A stretch of 64,000 nucleotides of DNA from Sneathiella chinensis (lineage in GTDB: Bacteria; Pseudomonadota; Alphaproteobacteria; Sneathiellales; Sneathiellaceae): the NCBI RefSeq assembly GCF_012720115.1, contig NZ_VNWN01000004.1, forward strand, positions 186,001-250,000, in the 5' to 3' direction. Shown in pieces: positions 44,622-54,859 of the stretch. Under the pieces are notes generated by a model, which was given only the letters and a program-made list of their open reading frames with translations, was not told where the DNA came from and made no database searches. The stretch's first letter is position 1. Each line of letters begins with the position of its first letter. The position numbers were made by a program, and so were the translations under genes.

Positions 44622-47600
44622 TTAAGAATAGGATTGAAGAGGATTAACTTCAAGGGTTCCCGTCTTTATTTTCTCGATTGCCATGACAGAAGCCCGTGCA
44701 CCCGCCACAGTGGTGGAGTACGGAATCTTCATCATCAGCGCAGTATGCCTGATGTCATAGCTATCGCGAAGGGCTTGCGCACCTTCTGTTGTGTTGAAGA
44801 CGAGGGCGATTTCACCGTTCTTCATCAGGTCCACGATATTCGGGCGACCTTCCATGACCTTGTTGACAGACGCCACGTTCAGCCCCTGTTCAGACAGGTA
44901 CTGGGCGGTGCCTGATGTGGAGACCATCTCGAAACCGAGTTCAATCAGCTTGGCGACGGTATCCTTGATCAGGGTCTTGTCCAGATCCTTGACGGAGACA
45001 AAAACCTTGCCGGAGGTCGGCAGGATCACGCCAGCGGCCAACTGAGATTTCAGGAAGGCGGACTGGAAGTCCGTATCGATTCCCATGACCTCACCGGTCG
45101 AGCGCATTTCCGGTCCAAGAACCACATCCACGCCGGGGAACCGGGTGAAGGGGAAGACCGCTTCTTTCACGGTGACGTGCTTCTGCTCGCGTTCTTCCAG
45201 ACCGAAAGACGCCAGTTTCTCGCCAGCCATGACGCGTGCGGCAATTTTGGCAATGGGATAGTTGATGCTTTTTGCGACGAAGGGCACGGTCCGGCTGGCC
45301 CGCGGGTTGACCTCCAGAATGAACACCTTGCCATCCTTGACGGCAAACTGGACGTTCATCAGGCCGACCACATTCAGCGCGAGGGCAAGAGACCGGGACT
45401 GGTTCTTGATTTCCTCGATCACATCCTTGCCAAGCGTGTAGGGCGGCAGGGCACAGGCGCTGTCACCGGAGTGAATGCCCGCTTCCTCGATATGCTCCAT
45501 GATGCCGGCGACAAAGACATCTTTGCCGTCGCTGAGGCAGTCCACATCCACCTCGATGGCGTTCTGCAGGTAGCTGTCCACCAGAACCGGGTTGTCACCG
45601 GAAACCTGAACGGCTTCCCGCATGTAGCGGTCAAGACCCTCGTTGTCGCGGACGATTTCCATGGCGCGTCCCCCCAGAACGTAGGAGGGGCGGACAACCA
45701 CGGGATAACCGATCCGTTCGGCAACCTCGAAGGCTTCCTCAACAGAGCGGGCAATGCCGTTTTCAGGCTGGATCAGGCCCAGCTTGTGCAGCAGTTGCTG
45801 GAACCGCTCCCGGTCCTCTGCAAGGTCGATGGCATCCGGAGATGTTCCCAGAATGGGAACGCCGGCGGCTTCAAGACCTGCGGCCAGTTTCAGCGGTGTC
45901 TGGCCGCCGAACTGAACGATAACCCCGTGCAGGGTCCCGTTGGACTGTTCCTTGCGGATGATGGCCAGCGTGTCCTCGATGGTCAGCGGCTCGAAATACA
46001 GCCGGTCCGAGGTGTCATAGTCCGTGGACACGGTTTCCGGGTTACAGTTGACCATGATGGTCTCATAGCTTGCCTCTTCAAGTGCATAGGCAGCGTGGAC
46101 GCAGCAATAGTCAAACTCGATCCCCTGACCGATCCGGTTCGGGCCACCGCCAAGGATAACCACTTTTTTCCGGTCGCTGGGGTCGGCTTCACACACCGGG
46201 GCATCCCACTCGTTTCCTTCATAGGTGGAGTAGAGATACGGTGTCTTGGACGTAAATTCGCCAGCACAGGTATCAATCCGCTTGAAGACGGGGTTGATGT
46301 CCAGTTCCTGACGGAGCTTGAAAACATCCGCCGCAGACTGACCGGACAATTCGCCCAGACGGTCGTCGGAGAAGCCCATCTTCTTGAGGCGCAGCAGGCC
46401 CCCCTTGTTGGTCGGCAAGCCGTTGTCCCGCACGGACTGTTCCATGGCCACAATGGCCTCGATCTGGGACAGGAACCACGGTTCGTACTTGCTGGCGCCC
46501 TGGATTTCCTCCAGCGTCAGGCCTTCACGGAAGGCCTGTGCGATATTCAGCAGGCGGTCCGGTGTGCTCCGGGCAAGGATGTTCAGGATGTCCTGCTTTT
46601 CCGGGCCAATCTTCTGTTCGTTCATGCCGGTCAGGCCGGTTTCCAGAGACCGCAGGGCTTTTTGCAGGGATTCGGCAAAGGTTCTGCCGACCGCCATGGC
46701 CTCACCAACGGACTTCATCGCGGTGCCAAGGATGGCTTCCGCCCCCTGGAACTTCTCGAAGGTGAAGCGCGGGATTTTCGTAACCACATAGTCGATGGTC
46801 GGCTCGAACGATGCCGGTGTAACGCCGGTGATATCGTTGTCAAGCTCGTCCAGTGTGTAGCCAACGGCCAGCTTCGCCGCGATCTTGGCGATCGGGAAGC
46901 CGGTTGCCTTGGAGGCAAGCGCACTGGAGCGGGAGACCCGCGGGTTCATTTCAATGATAATCAGGCGACCGGATTCCGGGTTGACCGCGAACTGAACGTT
47001 CGAGCCGCCGGTTTCCACACCGATTTCACGCAGGACCGCAATGGAGGCGTCCCGCATGATCTGGTATTCCTTGTCGGTCAGGGTCAGGGCCGGTGCCACG
47101 GTGATGGAGTCACCGGTATGCACACCCATCGGGTCCACGTTTTCGATGGAACAGATGATGATGCAGTTGTCCGCCTTGTCGCGAACCACTTCCATTTCAT
47201 ATTCTTTCCAACCGACAATGCTTTCCTCGATCAACACTTCTGTTGTCGGGGAGGCATCCAGACCGGATGTGACAATGGCCTCAAACTCTTCCCGGTTATA
47301 GGCAAGACCGCCACCGGTGCCGCCCAGCGTAAAGGACGGGCGAATGATGCAGGGAAGGTGGACTTCCTCAAGGGCCTGCCATGCTTCTTCCATGCTGTGT
47401 GCAACCGCACTTTTCGGCATGTCGAGGCCGATTTTCTGCATGGCGGTGCGGAACTTGTCCCGGTCTTCCGCCTTGGCAATGGCCTCTTCATTGGCGCCAA
47501 TCAGCTTGACGCCAAGACGCTCAAGGGTGCCGCGTTCGGACAGGGCCAGCGCCGTGTTGAGGGCGGTCTGACCGCCCATGGTCGGCAGGATCGCGTCGGG

Positions 47601-47846
47601 GCGTTCCTTCTCAAGGATTTTCTCGACGACATCCGGGGTAATCGGTTCCACATAGGTGGCGTCCGCAAGGCCGGGGTCGGTCATGATCGTTGCCGGGTTG
47701 GAGTTTACCAGAATGACCCGGTACCCTTCCTCTTTCAGGGCCTTACAGGCCTGGGTGCCGGAATAGTCAAACTCACAGGCCTGGCCAATAATGATTGGCC
47801 CGGCGCCGATGATCATGATGGATTGGATATCGGTACGTTTAGGCAT
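44622..47846 (-). CDS. carB: Carbamoyl-phosphate synthase large subunit
   Basis: The 1074-aa protein contains two homologous ATP-grasp halves. The first starts [30 protein letters not shown]; the second starts [25 protein letters not shown]-terminal MGS-like allosteric domain (about 940-1074) follows. It makes carbamoyl phosphate for arginine and pyrimidine synthesis with CarA supplying ammonia. Its ATG overlaps the carA end by 8 nt, giving translational coupling. Confidence 0.98.
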   Translation of the reverse strand: MPKRTDIQSIMIIGAGPIIIGQACEFDYSGTQACKALKEEGYRVILVNSNPATIMTDPGLADATYVEPITPDVVEKILEKERPDAILPTMGGQTALNTALALSERGTLERLGVKLIGANEEAIAKAEDRDKFRTAMQKIGLDMPKSAVAHSMEEAWQALEEVHLPCIIRPSFTLGGTGGGLAYNREEFEAIVTSGLDASPTTEVLIEESIVGWKEYEMEVVRDKADNCIIICSIENVDPMGVHTGDSITVAPALTLTDKEYQIMRDASIAVLREIGVETGGSNVQFAVNPESGRLIIIEMNPRVSRSSALASKATGFPIAKIAAKLAVGYTLDELDNDITGVTPASFEPTIDYVVTKIPRFTFEKFQGAEAILGTAMKSVGEAMAVGRTFAESLQKALRSLETGLTGMNEQKIGPEKQDILNILARSTPDRLLNIAQAFREGLTLEEIQGASKYEPWFLSQIEAIVAMEQSVRDNGLPTNKGGLLRLKKMGFSDDRLGELSGQSAADVFKLRQELDINPVFKRIDTCAGEFTSKTPYLYSTYEGNEWDAPVCEADPSDRKKVVILGGGPNRIGQGIEFDYCCVHAAYALEEASYETIMVNCNPETVSTDYDTSDRLYFEPLTIEDTLAIIRKEQSNGTLHGVIVQFGGQTPLKLAAGLEAAGVPILGTSPDAIDLAEDRERFQQLLHKLGLIQPENGIARSVEEAFEVAERIGYPVVVRPSYVLGGRAMEIVRDNEGLDRYMREAVQVSGDNPVLVDSYLQNAIEVDVDCLSDGKDVFVAGIMEHIEEAGIHSGDSACALPPYTLGKDVIEEIKNQSRSLALALNVVGLMNVQFAVKDGKVFILEVNPRASRTVPFVAKSINYPIAKIAARVMAGEKLASFGLEEREQKHVTVKEAVFPFTRFPGVDVVLGPEMRSTGEVMGIDTDFQSAFLKSQLAAGVILPTSGKVFVSVKDLDKTLIKDTVAKLIELGFEMVSTSGTAQYLSEQGLNVASVNKVMEGRPNIVDLMKNGEIALVFNTTEGAQALRDSYDIRHTALMMKIPYSTTVAGARASVMAIEKIKTGTLEVNPLQSYS

Positions 47847-49014
47847 GGGCGTCGATCATATCTACAAAGCGTTGGAAGAGGTAATGGCTGTCACGGGGGC
47901 CGGGGCTGGCTTCCGGGTGATACTGAACCGAGAAGACCGGCTTGCCGTCAAGGGCAATGCCTTCAACGACGCCATCAAACAGGGACTTGTGGGTTTCCGT
48001 AACGCCGTCCGGCAGGCTTTCCCGCTTGACCACGAAACCGTGGTTCTGGGAGGTGATTTCCACCTTGCCTGTGGTCAGGTCCTTGACGGGCTGGTTGGCG
48101 CCGCGGTGTCCCTGCTGCATTTTCATGGTTTCTGCGCCAACCGCGAGGGCCAGCATCTGGTGACCCAGACAAATGCCGAAGGTGGGGATGCCGCTGTCGA
48201 TGCACTGGCGGATTACAGGAACGGCATATTCGCCGGTTGCCGCCGGATCGCCGGGGCCGTTCGCCAGAAAGATCCCGTCGGGATTGTGGGACATGATGTC
48301 TTCAAAGCTGGCGGTTGCCGGAACAACCGTAATGGAGCAGCCAAAGGAGGCGAGGTTGCGCAGGATGTTCTGCTTTACCCCGTAATCCACAGCCACAACA
48401 TGCCGCTTGGGCGCATCCTGTGTGCCATAACCGGTCTTGATGTCCCAGCAGCTTTCATTCCAGTTGTAGGCTTCCTTGCAGGAAACCACCTTGGCAAGGT
48501 CCATACCTTCAATGCCGGGCCATTCCGCGGCTTTCTTTTTCAGGGCGTCCATGTCGAACTGACCGTCCCGGGCAAAGGCAATCACACCGTTGGGTGCGCC
48601 CTTTTCCCGGACAAGGTGGGTCAGGTGACGGGTGTCCACGCCGGAAATGCCGGTCAGGCCGCGGGCTTTCAGCCATTCGTCCAGATGGCCGCTGGCCCGC
48701 CAGTTGGCCGGTTCCGTAATGTCGGCGCGAATGATCAGGCCGCTGGCGCCGATACCGTTTGTTTCGATATCTTCGTCGTTGTAGCCCACGTTTCCGATAT
48801 GCGGAAACGTGAAGGTGATCATCTGGCCTGCGAATGAGGGGTCTGTGAGGGATTCCTGATACCCGGTCATCGAGGTGTTGAAGCAAACCTCACCGACGGT
48901 TTCACCCTCCAATCCAATACCAAAGCCGTGAAAGACCGTTCCATCTTCAAGGACGAGGACGGCCGTTGGCGTCCTTGCCGTGTTTAGATCTGTTGTGTTC
49001 AATGATTTAGACAT
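47839..49014 (-). CDS. carA: Carbamoyl-phosphate synthase small subunit
   Basis: The 391-aa glutamine amidotransferase subunit has the N-terminal domain ([36 protein letters not shown]) and a class I GATase domain with the catalytic Cys in [10 protein letters not shown] and His in [12 protein letters not shown] start at MSKSLNTTD (49014), which gives the usual length; the longer in-frame extension would add 40 residues with no similarity. It is divergent from the YqeY gene across about 210 bp of AT-rich DNA. Confidence 0.97.
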   Translation of the reverse strand: MSKSLNTTDLNTARTPTAVLVLEDGTVFHGFGIGLEGETVGEVCFNTSMTGYQESLTDPSFAGQMITFTFPHIGNVGYNDEDIETNGIGASGLIIRADITEPANWRASGHLDEWLKARGLTGISGVDTRHLTHLVREKGAPNGVIAFARDGQFDMDALKKKAAEWPGIEGMDLAKVVSCKEAYNWNESCWDIKTGYGTQDAPKRHVVAVDYGVKQNILRNLASFGCSITVVPATASFEDIMSHNPDGIFLANGPGDPAATGEYAVPVIRQCIDSGIPTFGICLGHQMLALAVGAETMKMQQGHRGANQPVKDLTTGKVEITSQNHGFVVKRESLPDGVTETHKSLFDGVVEGIALDGKPVFSVQYHPEASPGPRDSHYLFQRFVDMIDAHA

Positions 49015-49227
49015 GACTATAGGGACCCCCTGCGTAATTCGCTGGGCCGCAATCCTTCTGCAATACTGATATTGACGCGCGAACATAGGGTAACAATGGG
49101 TGTCAGTCAAGTTCTTGTTGATAAAAAAAGTCATTTAAAATCAATGACTTACGCAAAAGATTTGGTTTGCTAAAAAAATTCCATTGCGGTAATATTGCTC
49201 CTTTCTTCACAACGAATATTAGTGATT

Positions 49228-49686
49228 ATGTTACGCAGTCAATTGAAAGACTCTTTAAAAGAGGCAATGAAATCAAAGGATAAGCGAAAGATCGCTACCT
49301 TGAGATTGATTCTTGCCACCCTGCAGGATCGGGATATTGCTGCCCGCGAAAAGGGTTCCGAGGACGGAATCACTGATGATGAGATTCTCAAGATGCTGAC
49401 GACGATGGTTCGCCAGCGCCGGGATTCTATCGCCGCCTATGAGCAGGGCGGTCGCGTTGATCTCGCAACCTCCGAGCAGGAAGAGATTGATATTATCTCT
49501 GCCTATCTGCCCAAGCAATTTGACGAGAAGGAAATCCGGCAGGCGGTTGAGGAAACCATTAGCCTGATTGGCGCCGAGGGCCTGAAGGATATGGGCAAGA
49601 CCATGGGTGTCCTGAAGGAAAAATACGCCGGAAAGATGGATTTCTCCAAGGCCAGTGCGGTCGTCAAGGCAGCGCTTGGCGCCTGA
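49228..49686 (+). CDS. GatB/YqeY domain protein
   Basis: The 152-aa protein corresponds to the C-terminal tRNA-binding domain of the GatB amidotransferase subunit: MLRSQLKDSLKEAMKSKDKRKIATLRLILATLQDRDIA, then EIDIISAYLPKQFDEKEIR and DMGKTMGVLKEKYAGKMDFSKASAVVKAALG. YqeY proteins are small tRNA-amidotransferase-related proteins, often preceding dnaG and rpoD as here. The ATG at 49228 aligns with family starts. Gap to dnaG is about 76 bp. Confidence 0.93.
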   Translation: MLRSQLKDSLKEAMKSKDKRKIATLRLILATLQDRDIAAREKGSEDGITDDEILKMLTTMVRQRRDSIAAYEQGGRVDLATSEQEEIDIISAYLPKQFDEKEIRQAVEETISLIGAEGLKDMGKTMGVLKEKYAGKMDFSKASAVVKAALGA

Positions 49687-49762
49687 GGGGCGGGAGTAAT
49701 TCCGGTCGGGTAGTGTTCGGCTGATCGCCAGAGCGGTCGGCAGGGTCATAATCGGAGCAGAA

Positions 49763-51652
49763 ATGGCATTTCCGCCGCAGTTTCTTGAGGAAATACGAAA
49801 CCGGGTCAGTCTCGCGGATTTGATAGGACGCAGGACGAAACTCGTTAAGAAAGGCCGGGAATATTCCGGCCTTTGCCCGTTTCATAATGAGAAAAGCCCG
49901 TCCTTCACCGTAAACGAGGAGAAGGGGTTCTATCATTGTTTCGGGTGCGGGGCGCACGGGGATCAGGTTGAGTTCGTCAAGCAAACCGAAGGTGTGACCT
50001 TTGTTGAGGCCATTGAGCGTCTGGCGGAACTGGCAGGCATGCAGGTTCCCGCACAAAGCCCGCAGGAACAGCGTAAACAGAAAAAAGCAGCAACCCTTCA
50101 TGAGGTGATGGAGACGGCGGCCACCTGGTTCACTGCCCAGCTTGGCGGCGCGGTCGGGACCGGTGCTCGTGAATATCTGGATCTTCGGCAGGTCGGGCAG
50201 AAGGCGCGTGACGGGTTCCGTCTTGGCTATGCCCCGCAATCCCGCACCGCATTGAAAGAGGCCCTGCTGGCACGGGGTATCGATGAAAGCCTGATGCTTG
50301 AGGCAGGCCTGATCATCAAGCCCGATGACGGGCGTCCCACCTATGACCGCTTTCGCGATCGCCTGATGTTCCCCATCGGGGACCGCCAGGGGCGCGTCAT
50401 CGCCTTTGGTGGACGGGCGCTTGGGGATGCGCCGGCCAAATACCTGAACTCGCCGGATACACCGCTATTCCATAAAGGGTATGTCCTCTACAACATGGCA
50501 GAGGCCCGCCGGAAAGCCTATGACGCGGGATCGGTCATCGTTGCCGAGGGATATATGGATGTGATCGCGTTGGCGGAGGCCGGGTTCGAAAACGCGGTTG
50601 CCCCTCTTGGTACGGCGGTGACCGAAGATCAGTTGCAGTATCTGTGGAAGATGGCGGCAGAGCCGATCATGTGTCTTGACGGAGACAGTGCCGGGTGGCG
50701 GGCGGCCTTGCGGGCCGCTGAACGGGCCTTGCCGCTTCTGAAGCCGGGGCATTCGTTGCGCTTTGCCCTGTTGCCGGGCGGGGTTGACCCCGATGACCTG
50801 ATCAAGCAGCAGGGGGCGGAGGCCATGAAAGAGGTGCTGGGGCAGGCCTTGCCCTTGTCCGATCTTTTGTGGCGGAAGGAATTCGAGGGGCGGGATCTGG
50901 GGACGCCGGAACAGAAAGCCGCGTTTGAGGCGGCCTTGTTTGCGCTTTGCGACCAGATCGAGGACCAGACCGTCCGGACCTATTACCAGAAGCATTTCAA
51001 GGATCGATTGTGGACCTGGTCACGGCAAAGCCGGAGCAGTTCCTTTTCGCCCAAGGGAGGGCAGGAAAAAGCGAATCGATTCGGCCGATTCGCGAATCAG
51101 AAGGGATCTGGTCACCGGCCGGCCTCCTCCAAACCGGTTTTGTCCGGGACGGGTTCGCGGGGGCGCCGTGAGGAATTATTGCTGTTAACCGTTATAAACC
51201 ACCCGGAAATCTTGGAAAATCACTTTGAGGATTTCGCCGCCCTGCAACTTTCCTCCGCCGATCTTGACAGGCTATGCCGCGCAATCATAGAAATTGCCAC
51301 TTCCGAATCATCCCTTGACTACGAAGGTATGAGTCACCAATTAAGCATCCGTGGACTGGGCGAAATCGTGTCGCGTATGGAAAAGTCCAAGGTAAGTTCA
51401 CTTGATTGGTTCGTAGAGGCCGGTGTCGCATTGGAAGATGTGACGCGTGGCTGGTTGCATATACTGGCGCGCCACAGGCATGAAGCGCTGGTGCAGGATA
51501 TTAAGTTGGCACAGGGACAGTTGGAAAAAGAATTTACCACCGAAAATTTCGAGCGCTTGAGGATGGCGAAAGCGGCCTTGGAACAGGCCGAGGGAAAAGA
51601 AGCGGAACTTGATGGCTTCGGTGTTGCGTCGGGTAGAGATAACAAATTTTGA
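49763..51652 (+). CDS. dnaG: DNA primase
   Basis: DnaG makes RNA primers for DNA replication. The 629-aa protein has a CHC2 zinc ribbon with C38, H41, C59 and C62 (CPFHNEKSP...FYHCFGCG), the RNA polymerase/TOPRIM core (VIVAEGYMDVIALAEAG, CLDGDSAGW) and a C-terminal DnaB-interaction region separated by a Ser/Gly/Lys-rich linker at about 430-465. Gene order yqeY-dnaG-rpoD matches a macromolecular-synthesis operon. Confidence 0.97.
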   Translation: MAFPPQFLEEIRNRVSLADLIGRRTKLVKKGREYSGLCPFHNEKSPSFTVNEEKGFYHCFGCGAHGDQVEFVKQTEGVTFVEAIERLAELAGMQVPAQSPQEQRKQKKAATLHEVMETAATWFTAQLGGAVGTGAREYLDLRQVGQKARDGFRLGYAPQSRTALKEALLARGIDESLMLEAGLIIKPDDGRPTYDRFRDRLMFPIGDRQGRVIAFGGRALGDAPAKYLNSPDTPLFHKGYVLYNMAEARRKAYDAGSVIVAEGYMDVIALAEAGFENAVAPLGTAVTEDQLQYLWKMAAEPIMCLDGDSAGWRAALRAAERALPLLKPGHSLRFALLPGGVDPDDLIKQQGAEAMKEVLGQALPLSDLLWRKEFEGRDLGTPEQKAAFEAALFALCDQIEDQTVRTYYQKHFKDRLWTWSRQSRSSSFSPKGGQEKANRFGRFANQKGSGHRPASSKPVLSGTGSRGRREELLLLTVINHPEILENHFEDFAALQLSSADLDRLCRAIIEIATSESSLDYEGMSHQLSIRGLGEIVSRMEKSKVSSLDWFVEAGVALEDVTRGWLHILARHRHEALVQDIKLAQGQLEKEFTTENFERLRMAKAALEQAEGKEAELDGFGVASGRDNKF

Positions 51653-51720
51653 TTTTAAGAGGCGCGAGACTTGATCGGGGAGAGTTCAAGTCCAACGCCT
51701 ATTCCAGGAGTTGGTTCTGA

Positions 51721-53748
51721 ATGGCTATGAAATCAGCTGAAGCGGCAGAAGTAAATGATCAAAGGGAAGATGCACCGGATAGCCCGCTGATCGATGCTTC
51801 CCAGGCTGCCGTCAAGAAGATGCTCGCGAAAGCGAAGGAAAAAGGCTTTGTCACCTTTGACGAACTGAACGCGGTTTTGCCGCAGGATCAGATGTCATCG
51901 GAGCAGATCGAGGACACCATGTCCTTGCTGTCTGAAATGGGCATCAACGTTGTTGAAAACGAAGAAGCCGGCGAGGACAGCGCTGCCGAAGAGGACAGCG
52001 ACGATGACGAGGATCAGGAAGAACGGGCAACCAAGGACACACCTGAAAAGCCCGCTGCTTCCGGCGATCGGACCGATGACCCGGTTCGCATGTATTTGCG
52101 CGAAATGGGTACGGTTGAACTGTTGTCCCGCGAAGGTGAAATCGCCATCGCCAAGCGCATCGAGGCCGGTCGCGGCAAGATGATCGGCGCCATTTGTGAA
52201 AGCCCGCTGACCATTCGGGCGATCCTGAACTGGCGTGAATTGATGCTGCAGGAACAACTTTTGCTGCGCGATGTGATTGACCTTGATGCCACCTATGGCG
52301 CGGGTGCCGCAGCGGAAAAGGCCCTTCAGGAAGGGTACGATGAAGACAGCGATGACGACCTGCCAGCGGCAGGTCTGGTCTCTGACGATGATTCTTCTGA
52401 CGATGATGACAATGACGAGGAATCCGAAGAGGGCGCCGAACGCGACGACGATGATGACGGCGACGAGGGTGAAGAAAACACCATGTCTCTTGCCGCGCTG
52501 GAAGAAACCCTCAAGCCTCAGGTCTTTGAGCGTTTCGACGAGATCGCGAAAACCTACAAGAAACTTCATAAACTTCAGGAAGCCCGCCTGACTGCTGCGC
52601 TTGAAAATGACAGCATGTCCACTGCGCAGGAAAAGAAGTATGAAAAGCTGAAGAACGAGTTGGTCAAGCTGATGGATGATGTCCATCTGACCAACAACCG
52701 GATCGAGGCCCTTGTTGACCAGTTGTATGGTATTAACCGCCGGTTGATGGGTCTGGAAGGGAAGCTGCTGCGCCTTGCCGAACGGCACAAGGTGGCCCGC
52801 GCCAGTTTCCTTGAAAACTACTTTGGTTCCGAGCTTGATCCGGGCTGGTTGGAGAAGGTTGGCGGCCTGAAGGCAAAAGGCTGGAAGGAATTTGTCGCCA
52901 ACGAGGAAGACGGTATTACGGAAATCCGGAGTGAAATCATCAAGATTTCTTCTGAATTCGGGATGCCGATGAATGAATTCCGCCGGATCGTCAGCACGGT
53001 TCAGACAGGCGAGCGTGAAGCCAGCCGCGCCAAGAAGGAAATGGTGGAAGCCAACCTGCGTCTGGTGATCTCCATTGCCAAGAAATATACCAACCGTGGC
53101 CTGCAGTTCCTCGACCTTATTCAGGAGGGGAATATCGGCCTGATGAAGGCGGTGGACAAGTTCGAGTATCGCCGAGGCTATAAGTTCTCCACCTATGCGA
53201 CATGGTGGATTCGTCAGGCGATTACCCGCTCGATTGCCGATCAGGCCCGGACAATCCGTATTCCGGTTCACATGATCGAAACGATCAACAAGCTGGTCCG
53301 GACCTCCCGTCAGATGCTTCACGAAATCGGCCGCGAGCCGACACCGGAAGAACTGGCCGAGAAGCTGGGCATGCCGCTTGAAAAGGTTCGCAAGGTGATG
53401 AAAATCGCCAAGGAACCGATCAGTCTTGAAACCCCCATCGGTGACGAGGAAGACAGTCATCTGGGTGACTTCATTCAGGACGAGAACGCGGTGCAGCCTC
53501 TGGATGCAGCCATTCAGTCGAACCTGCGTGAAACCACAACCCGGGTTCTGGCCTCGCTGACCCCGCGGGAAGAACGTGTTCTTCGCATGCGGTTCGGCAT
53601 TGGCATGAATACGGATCACACCCTTGAGGAAGTCGGACAGCAATTCTCGGTGACCCGCGAACGTATCCGGCAGATCGAAGCCAAGGCCCTGCGGAAGCTG
53701 AAACACCCCAGCCGTTCCCGCAAACTGCGCAGCTTCCTGGATACCTAG
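51721..53748 (+). CDS. rpoD: Primary sigma factor RpoD (sigma-70)
   Basis: The 675-aa housekeeping sigma factor has region 1.1 at the N-terminus, region 1.2 ([22 protein letters not shown]), a long non-conserved insert with two extremely acidic Asp/Glu/Ser stretches (about residues 82-100 and 218-258), region 2 ([26 protein letters not shown] and [14 protein letters not shown]), region 3 and region 4 ([27 protein letters not shown]). AGGAG precedes the start. A terminator and a tRNA gene follow. Confidence 0.98.
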   Translation: MAMKSAEAAEVNDQREDAPDSPLIDASQAAVKKMLAKAKEKGFVTFDELNAVLPQDQMSSEQIEDTMSLLSEMGINVVENEEAGEDSAAEEDSDDDEDQEERATKDTPEKPAASGDRTDDPVRMYLREMGTVELLSREGEIAIAKRIEAGRGKMIGAICESPLTIRAILNWRELMLQEQLLLRDVIDLDATYGAGAAAEKALQEGYDEDSDDDLPAAGLVSDDDSSDDDDNDEESEEGAERDDDDDGDEGEENTMSLAALEETLKPQVFERFDEIAKTYKKLHKLQEARLTAALENDSMSTAQEKKYEKLKNELVKLMDDVHLTNNRIEALVDQLYGINRRLMGLEGKLLRLAERHKVARASFLENYFGSELDPGWLEKVGGLKAKGWKEFVANEEDGITEIRSEIIKISSEFGMPMNEFRRIVSTVQTGEREASRAKKEMVEANLRLVISIAKKYTNRGLQFLDLIQEGNIGLMKAVDKFEYRRGYKFSTYATWWIRQAITRSIADQARTIRIPVHMIETINKLVRTSRQMLHEIGREPTPEELAEKLGMPLEKVRKVMKIAKEPISLETPIGDEEDSHLGDFIQDENAVQPLDAAIQSNLRETTTRVLASLTPREERVLRMRFGIGMNTDHTLEEVGQQFSVTRERIRQIEAKALRKLKHPSRSRKLRSFLDT

Positions 53749-53760
53749 GACCTTTGGTTG

Positions 53761-53805
53761 GACGAAAAAATTGGCGGAACCTGTGTTTCGCCAATTGCGT
53801 CTTTT
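53761..53805 (+). terminator. Terminator after rpoD
   Basis: GACG...AATTGGCG pairs with CGCCAATT...CGTC around a 12-nt loop, followed by TTTT. Confidence 0.8.
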
Positions 53806-53872
53806 CCGGGAACCGGCTAAATAATCACGAACATATTTCAAAAGCGTCCCCTTAAGGATGCTTTTCGGGATC

Positions 53873-53949
53873 GGGCCTGTAGCTCAGCTGGTTAGAGCCG
53901 TCCGCTCATAACGGACTGGTCGTAGGTTCAAGTCCTACCGGGCCCACCA
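53873..53949 (+). tRNA. tRNA with CAU anticodon, best read as tRNA-Ile2
   Basis: The 77-nt sequence folds as a full cloverleaf: acceptor GGGCCTG/CGGGCCC (one G-U pair), D arm GCTC...GAGC, anticodon stem GTCCG/CGGAC with loop CTCATAA (anticodon CAT), T arm GTAGG/CCTAC with TTCAAGT, discriminator A and encoded CCA. The acceptor has C4-G69 and C5-G68, the pairs reported as TilS recognition elements, and a GGGCC start like isoleucine tRNAs. So it is probably the isoleucine (AUA) tRNA whose C34 becomes lysidine, rather than a methionine tRNA. Confidence 0.85.
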
Positions 53950-53958
53950 TCCAATAAT

Positions 53959-54006
53959 AAAACCCGCCGTTCCGGACTTCTCTCCGGGTGGCGGGTTTTC
54001 TTTTTT
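53959..54006 (+). terminator. Terminator after the tRNA
   Basis: AAAACCCGCC pairs with GGCGGGTTTT (an inner TCCGGA-type stem may also form), followed by TTTTTT. Confidence 0.9.
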
Positions 54007-54160
54007 CCGGGCTTTCCTCCCTCATATTCCGTGCATGAACCACCCGTTAAGGGGGTATTGGTGTTGCATCAAAAACGGGTATAACAGAAAAATGACAGCG
54101 GGCAGGGTCGCTGTACTGCTGTACTGCGACACCGGCGGGGAGGCTGGGGGAGGAACGCGC

Positions 54161-54583
54161 ATGGAAACAACAGGAATACCGCCTGGAGAGGGCAAGCTGG
54201 GCCGCAAATATATCAAGAGCTTTGCCAGCGGCATTGTCTCTCAGTTCGTCTGTTCAGCGGAGCACTATGCCTGGCTTGCCTATGACTACAGGGTCTCTGT
54301 GGTGACAATCGATTTGATCTCATTGGCAATTGATCCCGTTGAATTTGATATCGATCGCAACCGGAACCTTGCCAGAATGTGTCAGACTACACTTTTCCAA
54401 AATGTCAGGTTGCTGACCCCTCCGGGCGCGGTGACCTCGGCGGTTCTTGTCGCTCGTTTTGGAATTGGCCAGCAGTTGGGAGATGAAAGAGGCCCGAGTG
54501 TCTTTTCCGTTATCCTGACCGATGATCGCGGCAAGGAATGGCGTGTTGATCGTGTCGTGGAAAGGATGCTGATGCAGCCTTGA
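54161..54583 (+). CDS. Hypothetical protein
   Basis: The 140-aa protein starts at an ATG preceded by GGGGAGGAA; a longer ORF begins at 54035 in the tRNA downstream region but has no ribosome site. It is a mixed alpha/beta sequence with hydrophobic strands (AWLAYDYRVSVVTIDLISLAI) and no signal peptide or motif I know. It stands alone between the tRNA and the histidine kinase. Confidence 0.55.
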   Translation: METTGIPPGEGKLGRKYIKSFASGIVSQFVCSAEHYAWLAYDYRVSVVTIDLISLAIDPVEFDIDRNRNLARMCQTTLFQNVRLLTPPGAVTSAVLVARFGIGQQLGDERGPSVFSVILTDDRGKEWRVDRVVERMLMQP

Positions 54584-54859
54584 AGGGACGGCGGTCACGG
54601 CTTTTGTCTTGCAGGACGGGGATTTTTTCGGGTTTTTGCGGGTTTTAGTGCGGCATTAAAACTATCCATGCGTGAAGGCGTTGATTTTTCTGTGTTTTCT
54701 TGCCATTACTGCGAAGGAAGATTTTATTAAGATTACTGTTTTTTAAACCTTTTGGTTTACCGTCTTCCCGATTGATCCGCAGGTCCGAGGTTTTTTCTCG
54801 CATTCAGGGGCGAAAAACAGCCTTGGCATATGCGGGTCGGCAATCATTTTTGGGGTGGT

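Noticed and set aside
45177-48002. A 941-codon open frame on the plus strand
   Set aside because: It is antisense to carB and carA, which have full-length, motif-complete products; long antisense frames are common over highly biased codons.
51895-53841. A 648-codon open frame on the minus strand
   Set aside because: It is antisense to rpoD, has no ribosome site or recognisable domain, and mirrors the sigma factor's codon bias.
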